DNA of 64,000 nt from Mytilus galloprovincialis (lineage: Eukaryota; Mollusca; Bivalvia; Mytilida; Mytilidae), in contig NC_134843.1 of NCBI RefSeq assembly GCF_965363235.1, positions 87,453,795 through 87,517,794 on the forward strand, in the 5' to 3' direction. Under the pieces are notes generated by a model. That model saw only the letters and a list, made by a program, of their open reading frames with translations. It had not been told where the DNA came from and did no database searches. Below, in pieces: positions 23,640 to 36,190 of the stretch. Both the position numbers and the translations under genes were made by a program. How positions within the stretch are numbered: the stretch's first letter is position 1; each line of letters starts with the position of its first letter.

Positions 23640-24310
23640 AGACTTCCGGTTTGAAAACTGCACAAATACAACCAATCGTATGAGAGATAACAAAAAAGAA
23701 AAATAAATAAGCCAATCAGAGCGTTTTCAATATCATGGTGTTTAGTTATTATAGAGGACAATTATCTTTCGCGTTTATCTACATGTAAACTACGATTATA
23801 CTACTTCAATATATAGAGACTCTCTGTATTCTGTCTACTGTTTTCTTTGAAATGTTAACGTTTACTATCTAAGGGTTCATACCAGTTGCATATATATTAA
23901 ACTAAGCAAAACATGTGACACAAGTACAACCAATCGTATGATAGATAATAAAAATAAAAAATAAATAAGCCATTCAGAGCGTTCTCCATATCATGGTGTT
24001 TAGATCGCAAGAATCACAACTATTATACCTCCTTAGCGAGGACACTTATTTTTCGCGTTTCATATCATGGTGTTTAGATCGCAAGAACCACAATTATTAT
24101 ACCTCCTTAGAGAGGAGAATTATTTTCGGCGTTTATCTACATGTAAACTACGATTATACTACTTTAATATATAGACTCTCTGTATTCTGTGAGGGACTTT
24201 CTATGTTAGTATCGAAAGTCCTTGATTCTGTCTACTGTTTTCTTTGAACTGTTTACTATTTAAGGGTTCATACCACTTGCATATATATTAATAAGTAAAA
24301 CATGCTCAAC
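23640..24310 (+). repeat. Local tandem duplication (about 300 bp unit, nested 72-bp unit)
   Basis: 23,640-23,910 and 23,920-24,310 share 'acaaccaatcgtatga', 'atcatggtgtttag', 'acatgtaaactacgattata' and 'aagggttcatacca' in the same order. Inside the second unit, the stretch starting TATCATGGTGTTTAGATCGC is repeated again (23,989 and 24,061). Confidence 0.75.
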
Positions 24311-24354
24311 TTCATCTAAAACTACCTCGACCAAACACCTGAAGCGGGACAGAC

Positions 24355-24395
24355 GGGAAGACGGACGGACGACCGAACGAACGAACGAACAAACG
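24355..24395 (+). repeat. Short tetranucleotide microsatellite
   Basis: A run of GACG/GAACG/AACGAACG-type repeats, with the CGAA unit repeated about four times. Confidence 0.7.
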
Positions 24396-24479
24396 CACAG
24401 ACTAGAAAACATAATGCCCATAAATGGGGCATAAAAATTTATGGTTGAAAGGGAAAAGAGTGATTTGGCAAAAATGAAT

Positions 24480-24711
24480 TTAAGGTAGGGATTAGAGGTA
24501 GGCAGGACCTTTTTTGGGGGGCGTCGGGATGGGGTGTTTTTAAGCTCGGAATTAGGGGATTGATCGTTACGGAATCCGGGAATATATTTTCGATTTCGGG
24601 ATTTCGGGATATGAATTTCTTTAAATTCTGCATCTCGGGATTTTATGATTTTAAGCCCGGGATCTCGGGATCAGGACCCCTCCGACCACCCCTCAAAGTC
24701 GGTCTTAGTCA
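24480..24711. repeat. GC-richer repeat with TCGGGAT motif
   Basis: The motif 'cgggat' recurs many times (24,595-24,670), in forms such as 'gatttcgggatttcgggat' and 'ctcgggatcaggacccct'. This looks like part of a degenerate repeat unit rather than a gene; the open frames across it are low complexity. Confidence 0.5.
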
Positions 24712-26034
24712 TTTGTACATGATTCATATCCTACCATTGGTAAGTTAATAAGGCTCTCAAAAGAAAAGGCACTGATGGATTGTCCTAGAAGCATATTTTA
24801 TTAGACTAATAATGGTTTATATATAAGCAGTTACATATATTTCATGTTTGAAACGGTGCAAATTTTTAATTTGATTTGACTTTTACCAAAAGAAGCATTG
24901 TAGCAAAGGAGAAGAATAATTGTGGTCTGAGGTCAGAAACACGAAAATAATTGAATTTAACAGAAAGGAAACAAATATCAGACTTTGGAAAAAGGGAGAG
25001 GGCTTTAATACCTTTTATGAAATTCTCCATACATAATATCTTTTACAAAAAATCATCCTACAACAGTTCACAAGCTGTATATGCCCGCGATTTTGCGGTT
25101 GTGTTCTAGTAGATTTTTAAGTAAAAGAAACAAAATCAGCAAGATAATTTCTACAATTAAGTCAAATGACCAAAATCGTCACTTAACTCCATTTAATTTA
25201 TTTATTTCGCCAATGTTCTGCGTATTTGCATTTTAATAAAAACAATTATACCAGATAAATGGAAAGAGATGATAGGTAAGAAAAAATGTTATGTCTACAA
25301 TATTGAGCAGAGGTCATTGTAGATTATGAAGACAAACGAATGTGATTGATGTATATATGCTTATTACAGCCTTTACTTTATTTTTCAACAATTTTGTGGC
25401 ATTAAAAAAACAAATTTGAAACTGAAGATGCTTTTAGAAAAGATCAGTATAAACAGTATCAGATAACACGATTGATTACAAATATTAATCTATTCAAAAC
25501 AGAACTCCCGGAAAGTGTCTCATCAAATGTCGAAATCAACTGCTCAAACGTCAAGTGATAAGTAAACAGCTGTCACATTCCTTACTTGGTAAAAGCATTT
25601 CCTTATATTAAAAATGGTAACAGCATTTGATAATCTTGATGCTTTGCTAAAAAAACATGCAGGAAGCCACCAATTACAAAATTCCAAAAAAAAGTAAACA
25701 TACACATTTTGTGATTAAAAATATGTTCTATGCCAGCACTTCAATATTTAGGCAGATAAAGGTAAAAATAATAAGAATATTCCCGTATCGTATGATTAAG
25801 AAATTGAAGGCAAGGTGTGATAGGAACTTGTCCAAATATGTTGAAAAGAGTAAATTGTGTGAAATTAATAAACTTTGGGAAAGAAATAACAAAAACGTGC
25901 GTCCAGATTTTTGTTTTATTTTGACGTCACTATCAGATCATCATATGGGCCAAAATTGATATTCTTTAATCAGATCATAAAGATCAAATAGATATTATAT
26001 TATAAAAGGTCAAGGGTTCAACAAATAAGGATTA
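24712..26034. other. No gene recognised
   Basis: A 100-codon open frame at 25,657-25,959 is Lys/Ile-rich with no domain I recognise and no exon signals I trust. A fragment of repeat R2 (inverted) lies at about 25,555-25,615. The segment 25,070-25,120 (GCCCGCGATTTTGCGG) resembles 39,935-39,955. Confidence 0.5.
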
Positions 26035-26770
26035 CCCACTTACCAAATTCTGTTTAATTTATCGGATATGTTCCTTACGTCGTAACTACAATCCCCTTCC
26101 CTTTCATGAATGTGACCTACCGAATTAGACCATTTACCGGATTTGTTATCACATAAGCAACACGACGGGTGCCGCATGTGGAGCAGGATCTGCTTACCCT
26201 TCCGTAGCACCTGAGATCACCCCCAGTTTTTTGGTGGGTTTCGTGTTGTTTATTCTTTAGTTTTCTATGTTGTGTCATGTGTGCTGTTGTTTGTTTGTCT
26301 TTTTCATTTTTAGCCATGGCGTTGTCAGTTTGTTTTAGATTTATGAGTTTGACTGTCCCTTTGGTATCTTTCGTCCCTCTTTTATCTCAAAGAGATGCGG
26401 AAGATATTAGAGCGACATTCAAACTAATCATAAATGAAGTAACAACATCATACATAACCAAAGACTGAGCAACACAAGCCCACGAAAAACTGAGAATGCT
26501 CTAGAAAGATAAGCTGATCCTGCTCCACATGTGACATCAGTCGTGTTGCTCGTCCTTGTAAGTACACACTAAAAAATGAGTCTAATACGGTATGTCCCAT
26601 TCGGGAAAAGAGGGAAACGATTGTAGGATATTTGGAACATATCCGCTGTTATCTGTGCAACATATATTCCATAACAATCAACAAACTCGTCATTGCGTCC
26701 GAACTTACAAAGAGGTGATTTATACCTCAACACTTGGTTTACTATATAGCTTCCATGTCAGCAGCATGAC
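26035..26770. repeat. Head-to-head pair of R1 repeats
   Basis: 26,035-26,386 is an inverted R1 copy and 26,390-26,770 a direct copy. They abut with almost no spacer, so the 'ccctttggtatctttcgtcc' end of one meets the same end of the other. Confidence 0.7.
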
Positions 26771-27404
26771 TAAGGAAGTAACATGACTTTTAAGAAAAGA
26801 ATGATAAAAAATCAAAGCCGTGGAGTACTGGAAGACATAATACTCCGTGTACGTTGGCATACTTACTTAGTTTTAAACAAAAGCTGCAATATGTTACGAT
26901 GATTTTTCCCCCTGAATTTTAAATTTGAAATATGACTGCAATACATATACAAATGTTTACTCTTTTAACAAATCATATTCTAAAATATTTCAGACGTCTT
27001 TGCAAATATAAAAAAATACCTAATACTTACTGAATATTGATGCATTATACTACTAATATAAGTTATTTAAAGAGTTATTTACTTGGAAAAAATCAATGGT
27101 TTGTTTCTCCAGATGAAGATATATTTTATTTAGTGATGACCTTTGACCTTGATTAACGGCAAGATAGTACCAGCTTTTATATTTACGACACATATTTCCG
27201 AAAAGAACACGACATCAGCTTTCAAATGAGCTATTTAAACCCAATAAGGTATTTATGTAATTTTATTTGTTCAAATATGTTTTCTCCTCCGCTCCACTAA
27301 TATAGCATTAGCGGCCCTTTGTCGTTATCCATATATTATCGAATCATAATTATATTTTGATAGCTTATCGTACAATCCGTAGATATACTTATGTATAGTA
27401 AATT

Positions 27405-27690
27405 ATTTAAGGCATGACTGTAATATTTTTTCTGTCTATGAAAAAATAACATAAACAATGTGCTGCACACTCAATAATCCGCGTAACGTGTTATTTAAAG
27501 TGTGCACCACATTTTTTCTGCTATTTCGAATAGGCAGAAAAAATATAAATGTCATTTCTTGTCATTTAATTCTTAATTCCATTTTTCACTGGAGTAAATT
27601 ATGAAAAAAAGTCTGATGACGTCACTGTCACATGACAAAATAAACAAAACGACGCCAGCCAATCAGAAGACGCGTTACATCCAAAATTAA
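27405..27690. mobile_element. MITE-like insertion
   Basis: An extra segment compared with the uninterrupted site near 3,795 in the first copy. It contains internal inverted stretches (ATTTTTTCTG near the start, CAGAAAAAATAT further on; GTGCTGCACACT opposite AGTGTGCACCAC). No coding capacity. Exact ends and target duplication are unclear (TTAA-like). Confidence 0.5.
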
Positions 27691-28989
27691 ATTACATTAC
27701 GTTCAATATTATTCATTTATTTATCATGAAACCATCTATTCTCTTTCTTTTGTTTTGTCACAAAGATTTAAGATTCCATAGCTGTTGCATCTAAAATCTC
27801 TTTCTGTTTTCTAACTGTGTGAGCCCTGGCGTTTTCGGTTTGATTTTGACTTCTCAGTTTCGATGTCCCTTGGGAAATATTTGACATCTCAGGTGTTCTG
27901 GAAGGGTAAGCAGGTCCTGTTCCACATGCGGCACCCGTTAACAAAGTTAAGTTTATCATTTGGGTGTCGGTATAGACCTAAATAAACTTCAGTGGTATTT
28001 TATTTGATGATATTAAGTAATAGATTTTTCATGACGCAGATTTTTCTTTTAATTAACATTCACTACAGTGGAAATCGAACCATAAGACTTATTTTTAGAA
28101 ATATTCACATACGATTCATAACATCTTTATGTTTGTGACTTTTGTTTTTCGTTGAAAAGAGTATGGATGTTTTTATTTGGTTTTTTTATCAATGCTGTCT
28201 TCTACTCAATCAACCATAACGACAAAGACTAACGAGAGCATAAACAAGAAATGAAGAGAAAAGACTTATTAAACTTTATTATCTATCATTCGTGTCCATA
28301 CATACAAGTTATATGTTGCTGTACTAACATTTATAAAGATATCATTGTTTCAATAATTGTATTTTTGTCGTTCCCATGAACCTCGTCTCCAGCCTCTGTT
28401 TCAGCCTTTATTACCGCCATATCCGCCATAACGTCCGGAATATATATTGTATCTGTTCTAGTTGCCACCTCCACAACGTCTTGAAGGACCATAGTTTTGA
28501 CCATAATACTGAAATATTGAAAAACGATACAAATCAATTATGATGACAAAATATATAAACATTCATAAAATTTATAATATTGCCAATCAAATAAATATAC
28601 TAGTGTATGAACAAACTTCCCGATGATTTAAAACAACTTTGGCTATTCTCTGCCCTTTTCCCGGTATTCATAATTTAAAATGTTTTGGCTTTTGGCTTCA
28701 ACACTTTTAAAAAATTCCGGAAACACATGTACAACGGATGTAAGATAAGTTTCCTGTTTTAGACTGATGTTAAGCATGATACAACTGTCAACAAAACGAG
28801 GAAGTACGAATTATGAAACAATATGACGGTATGACATTATTCCTTCAAAGATAGTGGTAAAGGTTTATTTTCGTGCAACGTGTTTTGCCATTTTTATGTT
28901 ACGCGCAGACATGAAAAAGGATCGTCATCATTTTGTTTCGTGAAATTGGTTAAAAAATATAAGAAACACCTAGGTAGTTCCTTGGTACA

Positions 28990-29365
28990 TCGGTATGAAT
29001 AACTTGTCCAGCTCCAAGTTAGTCTATTTCATCGAATCCGTACCCGAGTCCATTGAAGTCACATAATCCTATAGCGCTGTGTTAGGATAAGGCCCTTCAA
29101 CAGACGACGAATTCCTAGACCAACTTGACGTAATCGGTTACGAATGGTTATGGCGATATTCTATTGTTTTTTCCCCAGATGGTTTGTGGTGCTTTTTAAG
29201 ATGCATTATCAAATCGATTCCGGAAATGAATAATGCGGATGTGTTTGCCTTGACGTACCATCGTTTAACGTGACCTGCCACCTTCGGGGCGATCATTTGT
29301 CATGCCGGTATCTCTTAACGTTTCTTTTACATAAGTAGAACAGCTATCAATGTGATATCTTAAAC
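28990..29365 (-). mobile_element. Tc1/mariner remnant, second copy
   Basis: Same decayed transposase piece as 5,880-6,240 (GGTACGTCAAGGC.. and ATCGATTTGATAATGCATC on the minus strand). The C-terminal coding part present in the first copy is deleted. Confidence 0.65.
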
Positions 29366-29519
29366 CATAGACAAATAACCAAATACAACATGTCGAATGT
29401 CAAACAAATCTTTAACAACTAACAAGATTTTCGGAGTTGATTTAGCCGGCGTAAAATGATCAAAATTACTTTTTATAAGTAAAATATGCCAGATCCTTTT
29501 ATATGTTGACTTTATCGGT

Positions 29520-30930
29520 AATTTGTACATTTTTCCTTTGATGTGTATTCGCTGATAATGTCAGTATAAGTGGACTGGCCGTGATATAAAAATTATTGGG
29601 TTAGTACGCAAGTGACATGTTCGAATGCAACGCGTAAGGATCTACTTTCCCCTTTCATTCACAAAATTGCGCCTGATTTTTTTCGCAGAAACACACGAGA
29701 TTTTTGGCGAATGAAACACTTGCCATTGTTTGAAACTTTCACAAAGTTAGTTTAGCCTTTTTGAACGATATTTGTGAAAATGTGAACAGAAAATGTTTAA
29801 AAAAGCAAGATAGACTTTAAAACAAAATGCGTTATCTATAATTGACCTATATGAAGCTTTCCTTGTTATTCACAAGGACGTACAACTAGCATATCGTCCA
29901 TGCTATCTGAGTTTTTATTCACACAATACCAATACATAGCCTGGTGCTGTTCCAAGTAGTTTTCTTTTTCTGTTACTTGAGAAGTATTGGTTTTACCTGT
30001 TCAGTCACTATAAAGTGTTACAATTCATATTTAAACGCAACACATAAATAGTGACCAAAAAGGTACCGCTATCGCATGAGAGAAGCTAGAAAAAATGAAA
30101 AATGAAATTGACGCATTGTCGACATTTTTGTGGGACCACCATATATAATATTTAAAAGATGTGATTTCATTGTCAATATAAGGACAGATATTCATAGAAC
30201 AAAGAACAAAAAAGTGAACATATTCAAATGCGGATCTAGGATAAATTTAAAAAAGGGGGGTAACCGGGGCACCATACTGTAAAAGTCTGCATTGTCATTG
30301 ATCAATTTGTAGCCTTTATAAGGGGTGACTGTGACCAGGGTCGCCTTCCCCTAAATCCGCTTCTGAAATTAAAGGTAACTGCAGGGCCTATAAACTCCAA
30401 GTTGTATATTTCTGGTCCGTGTTGTAAATAAAGGAACATGACTTTGAAAAAAGCAAGAATTATACGCTACGGTCCCCATTCTTTTTTCTGACTGCTGATG
30501 CTTTGTGAAAAATAAAGACATTTAACTTACCGGTATGCTACCATTATATCTGGTATTGTAAGAGTTATGTCCGAAACAGAATATTAATGAAACGCATGCA
30601 ATATTTCCTTTTCAATACTTTGTGCTAGAGAACGCCTTGTTTACTGCACTGCGACAAAATTTCAAATGACGTAATGCAGCCTGTGACGTCAAGTGTGATT
30701 CGCCGTGATTCGACGCGAAAAAGGAGTTCGTTTGTTGTTTTCTCTACTATTGTAGTGATTTTGATTTTTTTTTTTAAATTACCGATAAACAGAATAAAGG
30801 ACGTTTTGTTTTTGATACTGATTTTATCACAGGAAATATCAGGCTCGCCCTTCGGGCTCACCTAATATTTTACTGTGATAAAGTCAGTATCAAAAACAAA
30901 AAGTCCTTTATTCTATATATATTATCTAAA
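29520..30930. other. Block-specific insertion of unknown type
   Basis: About 1.4 kb not found at the matching position (about 6,365) of the first unit. It includes a foldback at 30,788-30,917 and a GCGGAT...AATCCGC-flanked repeat at about 30,230-30,360. No gene recognised. Confidence 0.5.
30788..30917. mobile_element. Foldback/MITE-like element
   Basis: Arms of about 45-50 bases: AATAAAGGACGTTTTGTTTT and GATACTGATTTTATCACAG on the left; the reverse, CTGTGATAAAGTCAGTATC and CAAAAACAAAAAGTCCTTTA, on the right. The loop contains GGCTCGCCCTTCGGGCTCAC. No coding content. Confidence 0.7.
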
Positions 30931-33454
30931 GGCTTTCGTTTGGATAAAGCTGGAAAGATAAATTTACACTTTTTAAGGCCACAAACAGTTTTTTGTAACT
31001 TGCCTTGAACTGCGGTAAATGTATCTTTCTTTAACCAAAAGATTTTCAAAGTATTCATTTTAACTTTGATAATGTCTCTCCGATAAGTAAAGGCCTAAAT
31101 GCCTGAAAGTGAAAGGGTTAATGTCTTTCTTCAACAAAATGATATTTTTTTCTAAAGGGAAACGCATGATGTGGAAAGTTTCTTTATTTACTCAATAAAG
31201 AAAACATTATCCGTATTACAAACATATATTTGAATGGTATTTCGAATCTTTTAGAACTTTTATGTCATTGATAAGAACAAGGACTTGTCCCGTGTCTAGG
31301 TACATATCAATTGAATTACTGAATACCTGTGTTAAACAAAAATTAAATTGAACCAATTTTCAGATATGCAGAATATATCAATTGTTGCATTCATATAAGG
31401 AACTTTCAAGAAGTTGTATAAGCAATGTTATTTAACTTAGTCTAATTGTGCAAAATTCGACAACAGTGACCAGTATATATCAAAATAAGTGTTAGAAAGG
31501 GACTGAATACCACGAAACAATCATCACCAACATTTTTTGTGTAAAATTCAAAAACCTATATGTCTGTCTATATGGGCATAGTTTTGAATCTTTTTTGTAT
31601 GTCTTCTTTGCAGTTTTAAAGCAAAGGGAGTTTAAGTTTTAAATGTCATCGACAATGTGTTTCTATACTCAAAATTAGTCGTCTGAAAGAATTAACTGAT
31701 TTATGCATAATACATGGCCATTTCTTAAAATACTACAAAAAATGCATTTTGTATATTTGGTGTTCTTGGTATCAAGTGCGTTTAAAAACCATGGTTAAAA
31801 AACTACAAATTACCGCACACAATCTCATCTCCCACAAAAAACAGGAAGTGAATAAATCTTACAGGAACGAAACAAAATAATTTCGTAACACTTACAACAA
31901 TAATCTGCATGTTAAGATCTAGTTATCTACCGCTCATAAATTCTGACATGCAGGTGAGCATATAGCAAGGTTATTTAGCACCTATCACGCATATTTTTTT
32001 TCGAATGCTGTAGACATAATTTATTAAACTTCATATACAATATTTTCCCTGTTGGTCGCTTGTAGTTGAGACATGGATCAAACCAGGCTTACTGACAGTT
32101 GATTTGATGACCGTTATATCACAGTCCAGCGAAAAATATTTATTTTTTAAAATATTTTTAAACATTTAGACATTTTGTATCGGATCAATGGAAGGAAGAT
32201 ACACTTGACACATTGCCTAGTATTAATACTTGTATTTTCTATCAATTAATATAAACAAGGGTTCTCATATATCTCGTCCATTTTTATATTGTTCATTTAA
32301 CCCAATATTGTATATTATTTAAATTATACCTCTTCAATTCATCACATAGTTTTGTCTTGTCACGTCACTTTAAAAACTACAGGTATTAACCAACTTACAT
32401 CACTTGCATCTCAAAAACAAATCAACTATGAATGAAATTTAAATAGTCTTGAAATATATTGATTGTCTTTCAAATTGTTTGTTACCCAATGAGTGTCGTG
32501 TTCGCAAATCTAATATATAAGTTCATTATTTATCAGGCTTAATAATATATTAAATATAAACATAACATAAATACTTTAATGAAGAAACACAGCTGTGATA
32601 TGCAGAGGTATTTTGACATTATGTAATAAACGGTCAATAATGCACATTTACCTAGTTTGCATTTTTTAAAAGAGACAGTGTCAGTAACTATCAAGTATTG
32701 TCCATATTATGACCGGAAAGTGAAAAAAAATATTTCCTTTTGATGTTTTGATATATGGTAGCATACATGATTGGTAATTCATATACATGTTACTGAAGTT
32801 GTATATCCACTGTTTCCATGGTAACGGATAAACAATTTTGTTGAAAAATGTGAAATGTTACAGTATTGTGTTTTATTTTGATATAGATTACAAATAAAAA
32901 AAAATATTGCTCAGACTGATTGAATGTGACATTTTCAAGTGTTCATAGTGATTAATAGTCCAAAAATATGTGTTAATTTGTTGTTTGTTAGATAAAATGG
33001 TCCTTTTTGATTCGAAATCAGATTTTTTCTTGACTTCTGTGAAATGATAAAACTCAAAAACGCAACACAGTTGTGGAAATATTCAATATGTACTCCAAAA
33101 TGAATGATTTGGACTAATAAGTTCAAAAATAAAAATTGGTAGCCAGCAACTAGAAAAGACATAATTTGATTCAGAACATAGTAGTAAAAGTGCATGTATT
33201 GAAGAGGATTATCTCCCCTGATTGAACTCTTCGCCTAGAGATAAACTAAATGCACATGAAGTTGACAAGATTGTCATTGTCAACAAGCAGACGGATTTGT
33301 TTTTCACACTCTGAAGCAATGATAATGTGGAACAGGGGGAGGAATCATTATTAAACATGACAGAAAACAATGCCTGTAAGTTTTAAAATTCATATTTACA
33401 TTTAAATTCTGTATAACATGTATATACTACTGAGTACTGTAACATGGTAATAAA

Positions 33455-33690
33455 AAAGTTTCTCAAAAAGTAAAATCACAAAAATACTGAACTCAGAGAA
33501 AAATCAATTCGGAAAGTATATAATCACATGGCAAAATCAAATAACAAAACGCATCAAAAACGAATGGACAAGAACTGTCATATTCCTGACTTGGTACAGG
33601 CATTTTCAAATGTTGAAAATGGTGGATTGAACCTGGTTTTATAGCTAGCTAAACCTCTCACTTGTATGACAGTCGCATCAAATTCCATTA
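33455..33690 (-). repeat. Dispersed repeat R2, inverted
   Basis: Reverse complement of the unit at 2,285-2,500 ('ctgacttggtacaggcattt', 'aaatcacaaaaatactgaac'). Confidence 0.7.
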
Positions 33691-33939
33691 TATAGTCACC
33701 GATGCGGGAACAAAACAAACAGACATAATAGGTAAAAATGTTAAAAATAGGGGTACAGCAGTCAACATTGTGTTATCATCTTAATCACTATAAAAACAAC
33801 AAATGTAACGAAGAAGCACAAAAAGGCATACATCAAATTAACATCCTCATTTTGATTATATTATACGATTATATTTGTCTATGTAAAATGCACCCATCAA
33901 GGAAGGAGGGTATGGGTACTGGTGTAAAATTGCGCGTTT

Positions 33940-34330
33940 GAAATTCGCACAGGTAGACATGAAATAATTTTGTCGTTCAAAGTATGACGGGATGCACAAA
34001 TACAGTCACGCAAAATAGATATAACAAACACTGACTTAGCAGTTAAAGTAATAATAATAAATAAAATAATAGTGTGGTTCAAAGTATGACGTGATACATA
34101 AGTACAGAGTCACGTAAAATGTATATCACAAAAAAAGTTGGTTAACAGTAAAAGTAATATTAATGAATAAAATAATTTTGTCATTCAAAGTATGACAAGA
34201 TACATAGGTACAGAGTCACATCATAAAATAATTTTGTCATTCAAAGTATGACAAGATACATAGGTACAGAGTCACATCATAAAATAATTTTGTCGTTCAA
34301 AGTATGATGGGATATATAAGCACAAAAGAT
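33940..34330 (+). repeat. Minisatellite array
   Basis: A unit containing 'aataattttgtcattcaaag' and 'tatgacaagatacatagg' is repeated. The first copies are spaced about 120 bases apart; the last three (about 34,170-34,320) are spaced about 58-60 bases apart and two are nearly identical. Confidence 0.85.
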
Positions 34331-34404
34331 AGTTCTAAACTAATGACTGACTTTGTCTTTGAATATAATCATGATGTCATAATGAAGGGGATAACTGTTC
34401 CTTC

Positions 34405-34560
34405 AGTGTAAACAGCGGATCCAGCCATTTAAAACAGGGGGGCCAACCCAGAGTAGAAAGGGGGTCCAACTATATGTTCCCATTCAAATGCATTCACCAT
34501 TGGTTGTCATAAAAAAAGAGGGTTCCAACCCCCTGACCCCCCTATTGATCTGCCAATGGT
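34405..34560. repeat. Dispersed repeat with GGGGG/CCCCC-containing arms
   Basis: 'agcggatccagccatttaaa' and 'gggggtccaac' on one side, 'gttccaaccccctgaccccc' on the other. This partially palindromic unit resembles 30,230-30,360. No coding content. Confidence 0.5.
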
Positions 34561-35086
34561 AAGTTTTAGATAATAAGTCAGATTGTGGATATTAGCAAAC
34601 TATTTTTTTTTTGATTTTGTATAAATCTCAAACGCCAAACAAATATATTTTGTAAATCTATCATTCATAATGAGATTTTTCATAAGAATCCTGACCCAGA
34701 CTTTTTCTTTTAATATATGTTATTTAAAGATGCCCACCCTTTTTATCATGTCTATGACCTATAATAGTTTACTTTACATTGACCTATAACATGTATAATG
34801 GATTACTTTTTTAAATTGTTATTTGGATGGAGAGTTGTCTCATAGGCACTCACACCATATCTTCCTGTACCTATGAACATGATGAAATAAAAGGGCTTAA
34901 AAATAACAACCAGGTTTACCATTTTTGCATGCACATATGTTTATAATATAATATGAGACACATGCTGAGACTAAAGACTTCATGCTTGTTATAACTTCTT
35001 GGTCTATAATGTAAATAATAGAAAATGCCAGGTCAAGGAGGACATCAACCCAATAACTCAATTAGGCAAAAAACATTTAGAGGTTG

Positions 35087-35200
35087 ACTAGTCCAAATAA
35101 TGATGACGTCTGTCAAGGCTATTTTTTTTTCTGGGACGCCTTCCTACTCCCAGAAAAAATTAAAATAGCCTTGCCAGGCGTCATATCTATTTGGACTAGA
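35087..35200. mobile_element. Foldback/MITE, 114 bp
   Basis: Arms CTAGTCCAAATA..ATGACG and CAAGGCTATTTTTTT pair with TAAAATAGCCTTG and CGTCATATCTATTTGGACTAG, leaving a short loop around CGCCTTCCTAC. AGGTT flanks both sides, a possible 5-bp target duplication. Confidence 0.8.
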
Positions 35201-35431
35201 GGTTTACATACATGTTTAAACAATGGTTAATTTTTTACACTGTGCCTTTGATGGAGATTATATTTTCTGGTCTGTATGTATGTCTGTTTGTAAGTCTGTA
35301 CATATGTTAGATGCTCTGTTCCATATCAGGTTGAAGATTATTAGTTAAAGGTAAATTAACCCCCAAGTTGTGCATGTTGACTTGTAGTTCAGTACACATG
35401 ATCATTATAGTGGGAATATTTAAATTTATTT

Positions 35432-35587
35432 AAGAATTGAATGCTTCTTTTTGTAACTTCATTAGGGTGTAAAAGTGTTGACCGAAGTACATTTTGTATG
35501 AAGCGTGTAAGCTCTTCATTCCAAAAATTTGGGCACAGTCAACACATTTTTTTTGAAGTTACAAAAAGAAGCATTCAATTCTTATAA
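35432..35587. mobile_element. Foldback/MITE, about 156 bp
   Basis: Arms AAGAATTGAATGCTTCTTTT and TGTAACTTCA..GTGTTGAC pair with GTCAACAC..TGAAGTTACA and AAAAGAAGCATTCAATTCTT. No coding content. Confidence 0.8.
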
Positions 35588-35929
35588 TTACTTTTTTTAG
35601 CTAGGATAAAGAAACTACAAGTCATATCATTTTTTTTATTTAATTCACCTGTGGACTTTATTGTGGGACCTTGTGTTATTATGACTGATATGTTTTATTG
35701 TGTAATGCAATTGCTTAAGGAATAACATGTGATGTGCAGTTAGCCAATCAGAATAATGTATTATAATCATGATAATGAAACATGCATCTACTGTTAGTAT
35801 TACCAAATAAAGGTTTATGCCCTAATTTCATTGTTATTGAAAGTAGAATATAGTTCATGTCATTCTATTTTTATGCAAAATATCTAATTTGTCCGTAGCT
35901 TACTGTTTAAAATACATCAATAGATCAAG

Positions 35930-36190
35930 AGGAAAAGAGAGGAAATAGATACAAAAGGGAAATTCAAACTCATAAGCTGAAAATAAACTGACAAAGCCAT
36001 GGCTAAAAAAGAAAAAGACAAACATAAGTACATAAAAAGCAACATAGAAAACTAAAGACTGAGCAACACAAACCCCACTAAATTTGGATGTGAAACTAGG
36101 TGCTCCAGAAGGGTAAGCAGATCCTGGTCCACATTTTCAGCAGTCATGTTGCTCATATGAGTACAAACTAGTTGATAAGTTACTTATTCT
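35930..36190 (+). repeat. Dispersed repeat R1
   Basis: Contains AGGTGCTCCAGAAGGGTAAG and GCAGATCCTGGTCCACATTT. Confidence 0.7.

Larger units (their letters stand above)
28350..32409 (-). pseudogene. mfp-3: Mussel foot protein 3F, exons 2-3 of a broken copy (E)
   Basis: Exon 3 (28,350-28,508) is the same length as in gene A and begins YYGQNYGPSRRCGGGN, but two internal stops interrupt it and several Gly/Arg positions are changed (WERQKYNY at the end). Exon 2 (32,399-32,409) still encodes D-A-S-D, but the acceptor is GAG instead of CAG. No exon 1 or promoter follows within this unit. The matching exon 1 lies 25 kb away at 57,824-57,890 (copy F) in the expected orientation, so E and F are probably halves of one copy. 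Confidence 0.88.
26960..32664. repeat. Second copy of the gene-A 3' unit (direct repeat of 3.35-8.96 kb)
   Basis: Collinear with 3,350-8,960: flank, 3F exon 3, the Tc1 remnant, the shared inserted DNA and exon 2 follow in the same order. Differences are insertions at 27,405-27,690 and 29,520-30,930, and deletions relative to the first copy (within the Tc1 remnant and around 6.5-7.4 kb). Homology to the intron 1 flank, as kept in gene D, ends near 32,664. Confidence 0.85.

Noticed and set aside
25657-25959. 100-codon open frame as a gene
   Set aside because: Lys/Ile-rich with no motif or neighbour support; length is possible by chance in DNA this AT-rich.
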